Below are positions 1-9,205 of a DNA stretch of 64,000 nucleotides, in pieces. How positions within the stretch are numbered: the first letter of the stretch is position 1; every line of letters begins with the position of its first letter. The stretch lies in assembly GCF_030127105.1 (NCBI RefSeq), contig NZ_CP126161.1, positions 1,116,001 through 1,180,000 on the forward strand, written 5' to 3'. Position numbers and translations under genes: made by a program. The notes beneath the pieces are model-generated. The model was not told the origin of the DNA. It made no database searches and worked only from the letters and a program-made list of their open reading frames with translations. This DNA comes from Haloarcula pelagica. Lineage in GTDB: Archaea; Halobacteriota; Halobacteria; Halobacteriales; Haloarculaceae.

Positions 1-97
1 GCAATCTCGAAACCCTCTACACCGGATAGTCCCCCCTAACTCCAAACAAATAGCTCTCTGCTAAGTTTGTCGGAAAGATCCAGTATCTGATGGAAAT

Positions 98-1876
98 TTA
101 CTCCGGCGGGGTACACCGAGACAGGCGAACAACGCCGTTGTCGTAGAGCACGCTATTATCTAGTTGTGAGGTTTTTATTTCAGCATCGGGTCGAGAAGAC
201 TGGAGAGTCCGGCAATCGTAGTCTGATCCATATGCCAGTCTATATATACCATTCTTGAGCCAGACGCCAGTCTCCTCCCCGACAACTTTTCCATCTCCAT
301 ACTTTGCTACCCAGTCACTCGCTGCAAACTGGGACTCGGTAAAATGCTCTTCTTCTAAGGTTGGTTCCGTCGCATCAGTGTACAGCACATCAGGGGAAAC
401 CAGTATGAGTTGGGTCAATGCTACCAACACAACAATCACCGCAAGCACCAGTCTGCCACGGCTGAAAGTCTCTTTACGGGTAAGCGTGAATCCAAGAGCC
501 ACCAATAGCGTCGGAACCATATAGACGAGATATCTGGAAGGGTCAAGCGGTACTATCGGTCCGAAGACTACAGAGATTCCATAGCCGAGTGCCATAACGG
601 CACCGAACGAACCGGTCACGACTTGCCAACGGTCTCGTCCGGCCGACAGGGAACGAAGTCCAATAACGACGCTCCCCAAAACGGAGAGGAGAAGCAGATT
701 CGAAGGGAGGAACCGCCAGTGGTTTCGGAGGTACTGAATGGCCGGATGTGACACGAGATCATTATCAGATTCCCCCGATGATTCTGTCATTGGAGTGTCG
801 ACAGGCGAAGTCGAGGGAGTTCCTCGGGTTCCTTTCGGCGTGGACGTGGACGGGGCTGATTCTGCTGTCGGAGTTGGATCTGCTGAGCGAGGGGTTTTAG
901 TCCCATCAGAAGTCGGTGTGGACGGTGACTCTGCTGTTGGCGTCGGTGTTGCCGTACTATCACTGGGTTCCGGTGCACTCTCACCGCCAAAAGATGGGAG
1001 ATCAACCGTGGAAATTAGACGAAGCAAAAACTGGGGGGCAATAACAAGAAACATACCTACAAACAATCCACCTGAAAGGGCAGTAATCCCCGAGAAGGGG
1101 ATTTTCTTCTGTTTCATAACTGTTTGTAATTTGTCAGAGTCTGTGAGATCCCAGAGGACAAGTAAAAATACCGTGAGAAATCCGATATAATGGTGAGCCA
1201 GGACCGTCGCAGTAGCGAAGAGGTAGCAGAGGTATTTCGCAGGGCGTCCATCACTAGCTATCAATCGTAGCGACAAGAGTAACGCGAAAAAGAGGACGAA
1301 GGCCAGCGATTCGTCAATAAATTTGATTTCAAAAGTGAATAGAGTCCGAACACCAACGAGCCCCATGGCAACGAGGAAAGCAGAGTCATCATCAATCAAC
1401 TTGCGTGCAAACGCGTAGAGCATGGTCGGGACAATCAGCGTAAACAAGGGGAGAAATCGGCCGAATGAAGATATTTCACCACCAGTTAAGAATTTGATAA
1501 TCCAAACGAGAGCGTAGAAAGCCGGCCAAGACGCTCTTTTACCGGCAATCCATAGAGGTCCGTGCTCTCGGAACTCAACCGTCGTTTGTAATGTACGGTA
1601 CGGGTCATAGCCGTAGAATCCGACCTCCAATGGATCAACGACGAGAAGCGCAGGCAATAGAGGTGTTGCGATCAGCAGTGCAACGTTGATACTTATGGGT
1701 GTATTGTGTCGAAGGACTAGTGCGGTCGGGAAAACGAAGAGAGTTCCAAGCAGTAGATACAGTGTTACAGTTGGAACACTGCTCCCATGCTGGAATCCGA
1801 CGAGTGCCGAAACGGCGTACAGCAAGGAGTACACAATCAGGGCCAGTTTTGTGTTCCTATTCATCATTACTTTCAC
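98..1876 (-). CDS. GT-C type membrane protein, putative glycosyltransferase
   Basis: A 592-residue membrane protein with about ten hydrophobic segments. The first extracytoplasmic loop holds GYDPYR near residue 90, in the place where GT-C glycosyltransferases (PMT, ArnT and STT3 relatives) carry a catalytic Asp. Around residues 290-370 there is a long Ser/Thr/Pro linker with repeated TPT and STP units, which looks like an O-glycosylated stalk. The gene precedes an AglB-like gene on the same strand, which suggests a role in surface glycan assembly with a polyprenyl-linked sugar donor. It looks AT-richer than its neighbour. The start could be Met1, Met4 or Met5. Membrane topology is clear; the GT-C assignment is inference. 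Confidence 0.6.
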   Translation of the reverse strand: MKVMMNRNTKLALIVYSLLYAVSALVGFQHGSSVPTVTLYLLLGTLFVFPTALVLRHNTPISINVALLIATPLLPALLVVDPLEVGFYGYDPYRTLQTTVEFREHGPLWIAGKRASWPAFYALVWIIKFLTGGEISSFGRFLPLFTLIVPTMLYAFARKLIDDDSAFLVAMGLVGVRTLFTFEIKFIDESLAFVLFFALLLSLRLIASDGRPAKYLCYLFATATVLAHHYIGFLTVFLLVLWDLTDSDKLQTVMKQKKIPFSGITALSGGLFVGMFLVIAPQFLLRLISTVDLPSFGGESAPEPSDSTATPTPTAESPSTPTSDGTKTPRSADPTPTAESAPSTSTPKGTRGTPSTSPVDTPMTESSGESDNDLVSHPAIQYLRNHWRFLPSNLLLLSVLGSVVIGLRSLSAGRDRWQVVTGSFGAVMALGYGISVVFGPIVPLDPSRYLVYMVPTLLVALGFTLTRKETFSRGRLVLAVIVVLVALTQLILVSPDVLYTDATEPTLEEEHFTESQFAASDWVAKYGDGKVVGEETGVWLKNGIYRLAYGSDYDCRTLQSSRPDAEIKTSQLDNSVLYDNGVVRLSRCTPPE

Positions 1877-2005
1877 CGGATAAAAAGCAGTTTCTGAGTC
1901 GCAGTCCCCAAGGTCCAGCCATGTCAGACCAAGATTCAGTCGGTTTAAAGTCAGTTTTGATATCGGTTTCCCGAAAAGGTTGGAGATAGGACGCGAAGTC
2001 GTAGC

Positions 2006-5000
2006 TTATTTCATGACGAGTCCTGTTACCTCACTCTCGTTAAGTGGGGTTCGGTACAGACGCACGCTATCGACTTGGCCTGTGGCGTAGCGGCCATTAG
2101 CTCGACCCCCGACGACGAGTGGGCCACCATCTGGAACACGGCCGAGATCAGAAATATTTCGCGTCGATACAAGCGTTCCATTACGATAGAGGCGAAGTTC
2201 GTTATTCGACCGGTCGACAGTGAACGCGATATGAGTCCAGTTGTCGAACGATGTCTGTTCTATTCCGAAGTTTCTTACACGGTTGCCTGATTGGTCGGCA
2301 ACCGCGACACCGAAGCGGTTTGTTTCTTTTTGTGCCCAAACTCCATATCCCTGTGTGTTTTCACCCTCTTGTGTCAGCACGTGCGGGAAAGGCTGTTGGG
2401 TTGACGCGACGTCTCCCCGTACCCAGAGTCCAACAGTAAACGAGGCGGTTGACAAGGAACCATGATTTGGACTCTCAACGACAACAGAACTATTTCCTCT
2501 ATCGAACGACAATGCCGATCCACGTACCCCATCAATCCACGAAGCTCCCTCAATCTCACCCGTTGCATCAGTGAGTGCGTCCTCAGTTACTGATCCACTC
2601 CCCTCATCAAACGCCCAGTGTGAGTGATAGGGGCCGCTGAATTGCCCCTGTGTGACCTCCGTGCCCGACACAGTGAGTTCCTGCCCACCGATCTGGTAGT
2701 CGCCGCGATACGGTACAGTTACTCCGTACTCACCGTAACGGTTTGTCGTTACCTCACGACGGTAGGTAACGGACCGGTTTTCGACAGTCGAATTTGTCAC
2801 GATGGAGAGCGTCTGGTTAGCGCCAGCAACTCCGGTGATGCGTGCCCCAGAAACGTACGCGAACACCTTCGGCGAGCCACCATCACCGATGTGGACAGGG
2901 CGGTACCGTCCCAGCCCCGGCACGCCCTCACCACGACTTCCAAGGTTGGTATGGAGCCGTGACTGTACCGCCGTTGGCGGTCCCGCCGAAGAAGTGGTCA
3001 CGACGTACCCGGTACCGTGTTCGTCAAGAACATTTTCAATGTTCCTAATTTCACTCGGTTCCTGAGCGCGCATCAGTTCGGCGTAGTTCTGGCGTGCAAA
3101 GCCATAACTCTCGGATTCTCCGTTAACAAAGTAATTATATACTCGGTTTCGGCCCCAATTGCTCAGCACATAATTCTCAGGGTATGACACCTCACGCACA
3201 CTATCATGCTCCCCGATCCAAGCGGCCGTCTCATAGGTTGAGTCGTCAACAGCGATCTGTGACTGCTTGATTCCAGCCTGAACAACCCCCAGCCCAGATA
3301 TCAACAAGAATAAAACAGTCAGCACCCCGAGTGTGTTCGCGCTTGGGAGTGACACCGCCCGGAGTGCCGGTTCATCGTCGGGGCCCTGTGGACGCCCGCC
3401 ATCACTACTCGTGGGGCCACCGAGCACAGCGGGCCGTTCAGTCGCGTCAATGACCGTCGCCAAGTGGAGGAATCCAACCCCACCGAACACCGCGGTAAAC
3501 AATGAGAGCTGGCCGGCAAACCGGGACTGGACGACCGCCAATAAAAGGAAAAACCAGCCGAACGTCGCCGTAGCAAGCCAGTCTGGCTGGGACCGGCTGA
3601 CCGCAGTCCGAGTTCCCCAGACCAGGTACGGGATTGCCAGGAAGAAGACGAACCCGAACAGTAGAATCGGTGCAACAATACTCCCTAATTCGCCACTGAA
3701 GATCGAATAGGTCTCAGCGATTTCGGATTGGCCTGTCCGAGAAACGTACGACATTAGCTGGTCAAACGCGCTGCCGAACGCTGGGAGTACGGCAAGTGCA
3801 ACGAAGAATCCGATCAGTCCAGCCAGGGCCTCACCGACGGTCAAGACCCACGCCGAGAGGCCCGCACGCTCGGCCGCGACACCGAGCACAACGACGGCCA
3901 CGCAGCCGGTGAACAACAGTGCAGGCGCGAACGCCCGGTAGACCGGAGCCCAGCCAAACAGTAAATGTGGGAGAGCAGCCAGAAGTGCGCCGAGCGTGAC
4001 GCCCAGTAAGACCGGCCCATTACCATTGATCGGGGACCGGCCGTCATGGACATCCAAAGCGACGCGAGCAGCCAGATATAGCCCGACCGGGATGCTCAAC
4101 AGTGGGCCACCACGCCAGGCATGGGCCTGAGCTGCGATGCCAACACCGAGGCCGACAACCGGGATCCACTTGCCCGGTGAATCGGGAAGCACCGTCTCGC
4201 GGTCAACTCGCTGGCCGGCCAGCGCCACGAGCGCCAATGCTGTCAGCCCAACCCAAACGTAGTCGAATGCGTGATGATCGCCGAAACCCAGTGCAGTCCG
4301 GTAAGCATGGGTCGGCGTAAACGCAAGCAGTAGAATTGCTGCCAAACCGATTCGGCGGTCCTCGGTCAGTCGGACAGCGATGAGATATACTAACAGCGCG
4401 GTAACCACGCCCGCAAGCACGGGGAGCCAGGCGAGAGTGAGCCCGACTGCAGTCGCATCGCCACCCAGTAGCGCACTGGTCCACCAGACGGTGAGGATAT
4501 AGAGCGTATCGTGGCCAGAGATACGACCCGATACCTGGTTAAGCGACCCCAGGTCAAACAGTCCGAGCCCGCTCGCGAGAAGCTGTTCGCCCCAGTAGCG
4601 GTACAGGTATGGATCGTTGCCCGCGAGGACGATGTCGCCGTTGCGGAATACCGATCCCCACATGAGGACGACTCGCGTGAGAGCCACGATCAAGAGCGCG
4701 CCGGCTAGCAACCCAACACTCCGCCGATCAACGGATCGGTGGGAGAGCCAGCTAGTCACAGTCCCGACCTCAAGACCGGCCGTTTTTTCCGCGGGTCCGG
4801 TGTCGTCCTCGGGCGCGGCGTCATTGGGGCCCGCATCCAGCGCCAGCCGGACAGCCTCACGGTCAGCCAGCCGGTAACCGCCGTCAGTCTCTTCGACGAT
4901 ACCACGTGAGACCACCTCGCCGAACTGACCAGAGTCCAGCGGGATATCCTCGAACTCGAAGGGGCCGTCGGTGTCCGCGTCCAGAACCGCTTGGAGGGCA

Positions 5001-5059
5001 TCTTCCAGTTCCGGGGAGTCCGCGAGGAGCGACTCTGTTGCCTCGCGTACATCTGTCAT
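2006..5059 (-). CDS. aglB: AglB/STT3-like oligosaccharyltransferase with C-terminal LamG-like domain
   Basis: A 1017-residue STT3-family protein. Residues 1-75 form a small soluble acidic domain, followed by many membrane helices (115-600). The first loop has GNDPYLYRYW (147-156) and the next GFGDHHAFDY (258-267), matching the two metal-binding acidic motifs of STT3. The soluble part begins near 605. At the place where AglB proteins carry WWDYG, this one reads SNWGR (633-637). Residues from about 805 to the end resemble a LamG/concanavalin fold (HWAFDEGSG, SFTVGLWVRG). AglB transfers lipid-linked glycans to Asn-X-Ser/Thr on secreted proteins. The changed motif and added lectin-like domain suggest a paralogue with altered acceptor recognition. 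The decayed aglF gene lies 0.8 kb away. Confidence 0.8.
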   Translation of the reverse strand: MTDVREATESLLADSPELEDALQAVLDADTDGPFEFEDIPLDSGQFGEVVSRGIVEETDGGYRLADREAVRLALDAGPNDAAPEDDTGPAEKTAGLEVGTVTSWLSHRSVDRRSVGLLAGALLIVALTRVVLMWGSVFRNGDIVLAGNDPYLYRYWGEQLLASGLGLFDLGSLNQVSGRISGHDTLYILTVWWTSALLGGDATAVGLTLAWLPVLAGVVTALLVYLIAVRLTEDRRIGLAAILLLAFTPTHAYRTALGFGDHHAFDYVWVGLTALALVALAGQRVDRETVLPDSPGKWIPVVGLGVGIAAQAHAWRGGPLLSIPVGLYLAARVALDVHDGRSPINGNGPVLLGVTLGALLAALPHLLFGWAPVYRAFAPALLFTGCVAVVVLGVAAERAGLSAWVLTVGEALAGLIGFFVALAVLPAFGSAFDQLMSYVSRTGQSEIAETYSIFSGELGSIVAPILLFGFVFFLAIPYLVWGTRTAVSRSQPDWLATATFGWFFLLLAVVQSRFAGQLSLFTAVFGGVGFLHLATVIDATERPAVLGGPTSSDGGRPQGPDDEPALRAVSLPSANTLGVLTVLFLLISGLGVVQAGIKQSQIAVDDSTYETAAWIGEHDSVREVSYPENYVLSNWGRNRVYNYFVNGESESYGFARQNYAELMRAQEPSEIRNIENVLDEHGTGYVVTTSSAGPPTAVQSRLHTNLGSRGEGVPGLGRYRPVHIGDGGSPKVFAYVSGARITGVAGANQTLSIVTNSTVENRSVTYRREVTTNRYGEYGVTVPYRGDYQIGGQELTVSGTEVTQGQFSGPYHSHWAFDEGSGSVTEDALTDATGEIEGASWIDGVRGSALSFDRGNSSVVVESPNHGSLSTASFTVGLWVRGDVASTQQPFPHVLTQEGENTQGYGVWAQKETNRFGVAVADQSGNRVRNFGIEQTSFDNWTHIAFTVDRSNNELRLYRNGTLVSTRNISDLGRVPDGGPLVVGGRANGRYATGQVDSVRLYRTPLNESEVTGLVMK

Positions 5060-5205
5060 GATTCGGCAAACCAGTTACAGAGGTATAAATCCATCCGAGT
5101 CCCATTCTATCGGCCGAGAACCACAAGACGACAGCTGGATCAACCTGAACGGGCTCGTCGACTCGCATCGAAATAGGTATCTGTACAGTCGTCTCGCTAA
5201 CAGTT

Positions 5206-5769
5206 ATGTGGCCCTGGGGACACGCTGCAGTCGGCTACCTGCTCTATTCACTGGGCTGTCAGGCTACTGGCCGGCGGGTAGTCGCTGCGCCGGGTCTCGC
5301 ACTCGCTGTTGGGACGCAGTTCCCTGATCTCGTCGATAAGCCACTGGGCTGGACGTTGGGCATCCTCCCAGGTGGGCGGACCCTTGCACACTCACTGTTG
5401 ACATTTGTTATAGTCTCATTCCTTCTGGGTCTGTTGGCCCGTCGGTACGGTAGGGCGGAACTGGGTGTCGCCTTTGTTGTGGGGTATCTTTCGCACACTC
5501 TCTCTGACGGACTGTATGCAGTCATCGAAGGCGAGATCCAGTCACTCTCGTACCTGCTGTGGCCTCTGTTTACAATGCCACCAGTGGAGACTGCACAGAC
5601 ATTCTCCGCACACTTTGCTACGCTTGTACTTGGCCCGTACGTTCTGTTCGAACTACTGCTAGTCTGTCTGGCAGCGATTCGTTGGTACGTCGATGGCCGA
5701 CCCGGTCTAGAAGGGGCTCGGCGGCTCGTGCATAGTGGTCACAACCGTTTACAGGGGTTTGCTGAGTAG
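5206..5769 (+). CDS. DUF457/YdjM-like membrane-bound metal-dependent hydrolase
   Basis: A 187-residue protein with four or five membrane spans. It carries an N-terminal WGHAAVGYLLYS, then GTQFPDLVDKP, RTLAHSL and GYLSHTLSDG. The spaced His/Asp residues in these motifs are typical of the YdjM/DUF457 family of membrane-bound predicted metal-dependent hydrolases. The substrate is unknown. It is divergent from the AglB-like gene and close to the aglF remnant, so a surface-lipid or glycan role is possible but unproven. A shorter relative lies at 26.8 kb. Confidence 0.7.
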   Translation: MWPWGHAAVGYLLYSLGCQATGRRVVAAPGLALAVGTQFPDLVDKPLGWTLGILPGGRTLAHSLLTFVIVSFLLGLLARRYGRAELGVAFVVGYLSHTLSDGLYAVIEGEIQSLSYLLWPLFTMPPVETAQTFSAHFATLVLGPYVLFELLLVCLAAIRWYVDGRPGLEGARRLVHSGHNRLQGFAE

Positions 5770-5839
5770 TGGATGGGGTGGCCGACACGAGAGTGTACAG
5801 AGATACTAACTTTATTTCCGGATAAATACCTCTGAGAAC

Positions 5840-6370
5840 GTGGAAGCTGTCGTACTTGCCACTGGCGATGGTAAACGGCTGTGCCCGCTCCCAGAAGGTG
5901 AACTAAAGAGCATTATCAAAATTGCTGGAAAGCCGATCATAGCCTTCGAGAGGCTCATCACCTCGGTGCCGACAGATTGCTCGTCGTCGGCTACAAAAAG
6001 CAGATCATCATCAACCACTTGGAGGACGAGTTTGATGGTATCCCGACCAGCTTATCCGTCAGCGCGAGGAGGAGCTAACGCACGCGCTGCTAACTGTTGA
6101 GAAGCCGCTCAAGCGTAGTGATCGCCGGCTTCTACACGTTCATGCTGGCGATCTTCAACGGCTGTCACCTCGTCCAGCCCTCCAACCGCAATAAATAGGA
6201 GGTTTTGAACGCGGTCGACCTACTGCGGCCGGACTATCGACGCCATCAGCGTGGACGGCTGGCGTAACGACATCGACGATCCCGACGACCGCAGCAAAAC
6301 TGAGGAGACACTACGGGGCGAAGTTGATCCAAAACTTGCTGTAGAGACACTAACACAGAGTCAGCAGTGA
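5840..6370 (+). pseudogene. aglF: aglF-like sugar nucleotidyltransferase remnant
   Basis: Pieces of a glucose-1-phosphate nucleotidyltransferase of the AglF type can be read in shifting frames. From the GTG at 5840 come VEAVVLATGDGKRL, the altered G-X-G-T-R-L nucleotide loop, and GKPIIAFERL. After a frameshift come ADRLLVVGYKKQIIINHLED and THALLTVEKPL. A deletion of roughly 70 codons then joins directly to VIAGFYTFMLAIFNGCHLVQ and finally DAISVDGWRNDIDDPDDR before the stop at 6370. In-frame stops occur between the pieces. AglF makes the nucleotide sugar used by the AglB pathway, so this is a broken part of the neighbouring glycosylation locus. Confidence 0.8.
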
Positions 6371-6430
6371 TACAGCTCGCTTGGAACAGCTATTGCGGCT
6401 ACAGTACAGCAGCATACGCTACACTACTAC

Positions 6431-6613
6431 TCAGATTCGCCGCATCGTCAACACGACTTCTCGACCGGTCACCCGCCAGTTACAGCCAGTCCACACCGCT
6501 TCGATGCGCTCGAAGCCCTCGTCCGCCCGCTCTCTGAATTCGATTTTCCGTTTGGGACCTCGGACAGGCTCGTAGACAAAGCCGTTGGCGTCGGCGACAG
6601 ACAGCCCGCTCAT
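6431..6613 (-). CDS. small conserved haloarchaeal-type hypothetical protein
   Basis: A 60-residue basic/acidic protein beginning MSGLSVADANGFVYEP and containing FRERADEGFERIEAVW. Its ATG (6611-6613) overlaps the TGA of the upstream 98-residue gene in an ATGA arrangement, so the two are probably translated together. No domain recognised. A longer reading that starts upstream would run through the partner gene and is unlikely. The AT-poor coding composition and the tight coupling are the reasons for calling it real. Confidence 0.5.
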   Translation of the reverse strand: MSGLSVADANGFVYEPVRGPKRKIEFRERADEGFERIEAVWTGCNWRVTGREVVLTMRRI

Positions 6614-6906
6614 GCGCTTGCCTCCAGCGTGTTCACCAGATCGTCGACGATGGATCCGCCCACGTGTGGCCCAACCGACCAGCCACGTTCGTCCTGCGTG
6701 TAGTCTGTCCACTCCGAAAGCATCTGGAACGGCGTTGCTGCGAGTTCGACTTTCGCTACCTCGTTGTCTTGGATAACGACCACTGCTTGCTCGTAGCCAT
6801 CCCAGTAATGCGCTGCATCGGCGCCATCAATACCGACGAAATGTGGGCGCTGGGTGAGTAAATCGCGTGCGATACGTTCTTGTGGGGTTGCTTTCCTAGT
6901 TACCAT
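6610..6906 (-). CDS. hypothetical protein, first gene of a two-gene unit
   Basis: A 98-residue soluble acidic protein (begins MVTRKATPQERIARDLL; contains HFVGIDGADAAHYWDGYEQA). No membrane segment or known motif. It shares a four-base ATGA overlap with the 60-residue gene downstream. Such coupled pairs of small unknown proteins are common on haloarchaeal plasmids and integrated elements. A toxin-antitoxin or regulator/effector role is possible, but nothing in the sequence demonstrates it. Confidence 0.55.
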   Translation of the reverse strand: MVTRKATPQERIARDLLTQRPHFVGIDGADAAHYWDGYEQAVVVIQDNEVAKVELAATPFQMLSEWTDYTQDERGWSVGPHVGGSIVDDLVNTLEASA

Positions 6907-7056
6907 TGGTCTCAGTTAGGACCACGCGCCTCGGTGCTCTAACACCGGGGCGATTTCACTTTACCAGTAGAAATCGACCAACAGTGCGCATGTCCCTATG
7001 TAGTAGGAACTATCTGTGAGTACTTAGGGATTGCGGGATACTTTGCAAAATGAGGA

Positions 7057-7296
7057 TTAGTTGGTTCCGTAGTACCGGTCCCGGCCTTTCTCAGTCGCGA
7101 TGTTGTATCCTTTACTCTCGTCAGTTCGCTCAACTAGTCCCTCTTCGCGTAGTTCCTGCAGATAATTATCTACACTACGCCGCTCAAAGGTTGCACCGCG
7201 TCGTTTGAGGTTGTCGAATATTACAGCAGGCGGGAGTTCCAGACCCGACTCTACGAGGAGCCCCAGAACCATCCGCTTCCGCTCCTCTTTACCCAT
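7057..7296 (-). CDS. small winged-helix DNA-binding protein
   Basis: A 79-residue protein that fits one winged helix: helix 1-2 (RKRMVLGLLVESGLELPPAV), then FDNLKRRGATFERRSVDNYL as the recognition region, then a wing with EEGLVERTDESKGY. I chose the ATG at 7296 because the AATATAAT-like box on this strand near 7390 lies only a few bases before the alternative ATG at 7383, too close to serve it. The alternative adds 29 polar residues. Probably a regulator of the accessory genes around it; targets unknown. Confidence 0.6.
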   Translation of the reverse strand: MGKEERKRMVLGLLVESGLELPPAVIFDNLKRRGATFERRSVDNYLQELREEGLVERTDESKGYNIATEKGRDRYYGTN

Positions 7297-7744
7297 ATTA
7301 GAACCGTTGCCACGGATGGGCAAATTATCTCCGGAGTTGACGAAGCTGTTGGACGAATCACTTCTTTGGCCTTTATCGAACATATTTGCATTATATTCTG
7401 CAAACCATTAAGTAGTTCCGCCATTGACTATCAGAGCAAGCCGACGCGTCGCTCCTTGGGTGTCACTCTGAAAACCGAGTGCGACGCCGTGCTAAGGACA
7501 CGGGCGTCGCGTTGGCCTCACAGCCGCATGCAAGCAAATGTTCCGGGGAGTCTTGAAACCTCCCCACGACCGGTCCAGAGAGTTCCGACCACGAGCCACT
7601 GCCACTCGCAGGATACTGACATCCATCTCGATCCTGAGCCTGAGCCCCCAAGGAGACACAGACACCACTCAGAAGCCACGCAGTAATCCCCTGAACTGAC
7701 CCACTGACCGGTTCGCCTGCCCGAGGAGCACTGCTGCTCGTCTG

Positions 7745-8692
7745 GTGAGCGACAGCTCTCGTCACTGTCCGTACCGTGGTCGGCTCGCTTGGTTCGATTC
7801 CAAGTGCGGACCTGTGAACACTCACAACCCGGGAACCGACAGCCCCGACGACCGCGACAGAGCACTTGCCAACGAACTCGGTCTGGATATCGGTCAGGGC
7901 ACGCCCAAAGACACCGACGGCCTCCTCTCGACTCTCGCCGACCGAGACACCGACCCAGTACTGCTCACGCTCTTAGAACACCTCCTCGAAGAAAACACTC
8001 GACTCCAAGACCGCTTCGACGAACTCGAAGCCACCCAAGACCGGACCCACGATATCGCCACCACGGCGAGCGCGAAAGCGGAAACCAACGCATCTCACCT
8101 CGAAAGCGTGGAAGACAAACACAAACGTACCCACGACGTTGCAACAAGCGCCATCGCGAAGGCCCAGCAACTAGAAGCCAACGCCGATCACCAGGAGGAC
8201 GCCGAAGCGCTCCCACACGGCGTCGAACCAAGCTCTTCCCCACTGGACTTCTTCGCGAACTGCCGTCAATCGAAACTCAAGGAGATGTTCGTCGAGCAGT
8301 CGAACCGCCAGAACACCTACCGAGCGATTGCCGTCGCCAAACGCTGGCCGGAGTTCGCCACCAAACGCAGTGACGGGAGCGGCGTGTTCATGACCAAAGA
8401 TGACATGACAACAGCGTTGACTGCTCACCTCGGACGAACACCCCACCGCCAGACTGTTGCCCGTGTGTGGGAGAACCTTCTCGAACTCGGCGGACGTGAC
8501 CTCCGCGAAAAGACCCGCCAGGTGGGACGGAGACAGGAGCCAACCCAAATCATCGAGATGGGTATAGACACGGCTGAGGGGCTTCGCGAAAAGCGTTACG
8601 TTGGTCTCGACCTATTGGATGGGACTGACCGAAAAACGACCACTGGGGGCGTCACGCCCGTTGTGACAGGAGAACCTGCCCAAGCCCTGTGA
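7745..8692 (+). CDS. coiled-coil accessory protein, unknown function
   Basis: A 315-residue hydrophilic acidic protein. Residues 75-150 are a long coiled coil built of two near-repeats, the first with DRTHDIATTASAKAETNA and the second with KRTHDVATSAIAKAQQLE. A compact helical C-terminal part (165-290) follows, with FVEQSNRQNTYRAIAVAKRW, TAHLGRTPHRQTVARVWENL and LREKTRQVGRR. The last region looks like a helix-turn-helix, so DNA binding as a dimer is plausible. Such proteins occur in haloarchaeal integrated elements. The GTG start at 7745 is uncertain and a second GTG lies 23 codons downstream. Function not recognised. Confidence 0.6.
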   Translation: MSDSSRHCPYRGRLAWFDSKCGPVNTHNPGTDSPDDRDRALANELGLDIGQGTPKDTDGLLSTLADRDTDPVLLTLLEHLLEENTRLQDRFDELEATQDRTHDIATTASAKAETNASHLESVEDKHKRTHDVATSAIAKAQQLEANADHQEDAEALPHGVEPSSSPLDFFANCRQSKLKEMFVEQSNRQNTYRAIAVAKRWPEFATKRSDGSGVFMTKDDMTTALTAHLGRTPHRQTVARVWENLLELGGRDLREKTRQVGRRQEPTQIIEMGIDTAEGLREKRYVGLDLLDGTDRKTTTGGVTPVVTGEPAQAL

Positions 8693-9070
8693 CGAGGGAA
8701 GCAATCAGCTACCAAGCGCACACCTAAGCATTCACCGACGCCGTAGACAGCCCTCGTCCGCACGAATACGGGCGTTCACTAGCTGCAGGTATAGGGAGGA
8801 AATCCTGTGTTTCAGAGTTCGTAGAACGGATGTAACGAACGCAGCGCCCGAGGAAATGATTCCCGCGTCACAACGGGTGTGACAGATTGCTCCCCCAGAA
8901 CTCTCCGCTGTATGGCGCGCAAAGACTAACTGGTGTATCCCATCGGAGGTATCTGCATTTGGAGAGCTTTGAGAGCTAACGGTCGTCCTGAAAACACGAG
9001 TGGGAAAAGTGTCCCGCCGGTGAATCCTCCCCAAACAGGATTACCCCTCTGTCATCAACGTGTCGTCCGA
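8693..9070. other. gap without a supported gene
   Basis: About 380 bases between the coiled-coil protein gene and the first repeat copy. A 100-codon open frame exists on the minus strand, but its composition does not resemble the acidic proteins around it and no motif is visible. I see no RNA gene here. Confidence 0.4.
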
Positions 9071-9170
9071 CGCTAGTCAGCTGCCTGCACAACCGGCAGA
9101 AGGCCGCGACCGAGCGGAGCGGTCGCATAGGACGACCGTAGGGAGGACCCTCGCAATGCAGAGCGGTCAC
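9071..9170 (+). repeat. dispersed ~100 bp structured repeat, copy 1
   Basis: First of three direct copies. It holds the perfect hairpin gcgaccg-agcggag-cggtcgc, then gacgaccg, gggaggaccctc and gagcggtcac. The other copies are at 10292-10392 and 11992-12094. It lies 35 bases beyond the stop of the TumE-like toxin gene. Confidence 0.8.
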
Positions 9171-9205
9171 AGCTCCAGCAGCGCCGGCGGTCGCCTGTTG
9201 TAGTA

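Noticed and set aside
738..1190. A 150-codon plus-strand frame opposite the Ser/Thr/Pro linker of the GT-C protein.
   Set aside because: It mirrors the repetitive linker codons and has no independent support.
7767..7812. A tRNA-like piece: perfect T-arm (cttgg, loop ttcgatt, ccaag at 7788-7804) with gtccgta/tgcggac pairing outside.
   Set aside because: Only about 45 bases long with no D or anticodon arm, and it lies inside the coiled-coil protein's frame. It could be an att remnant of a tRNA 3' end, but a chance match is more likely.
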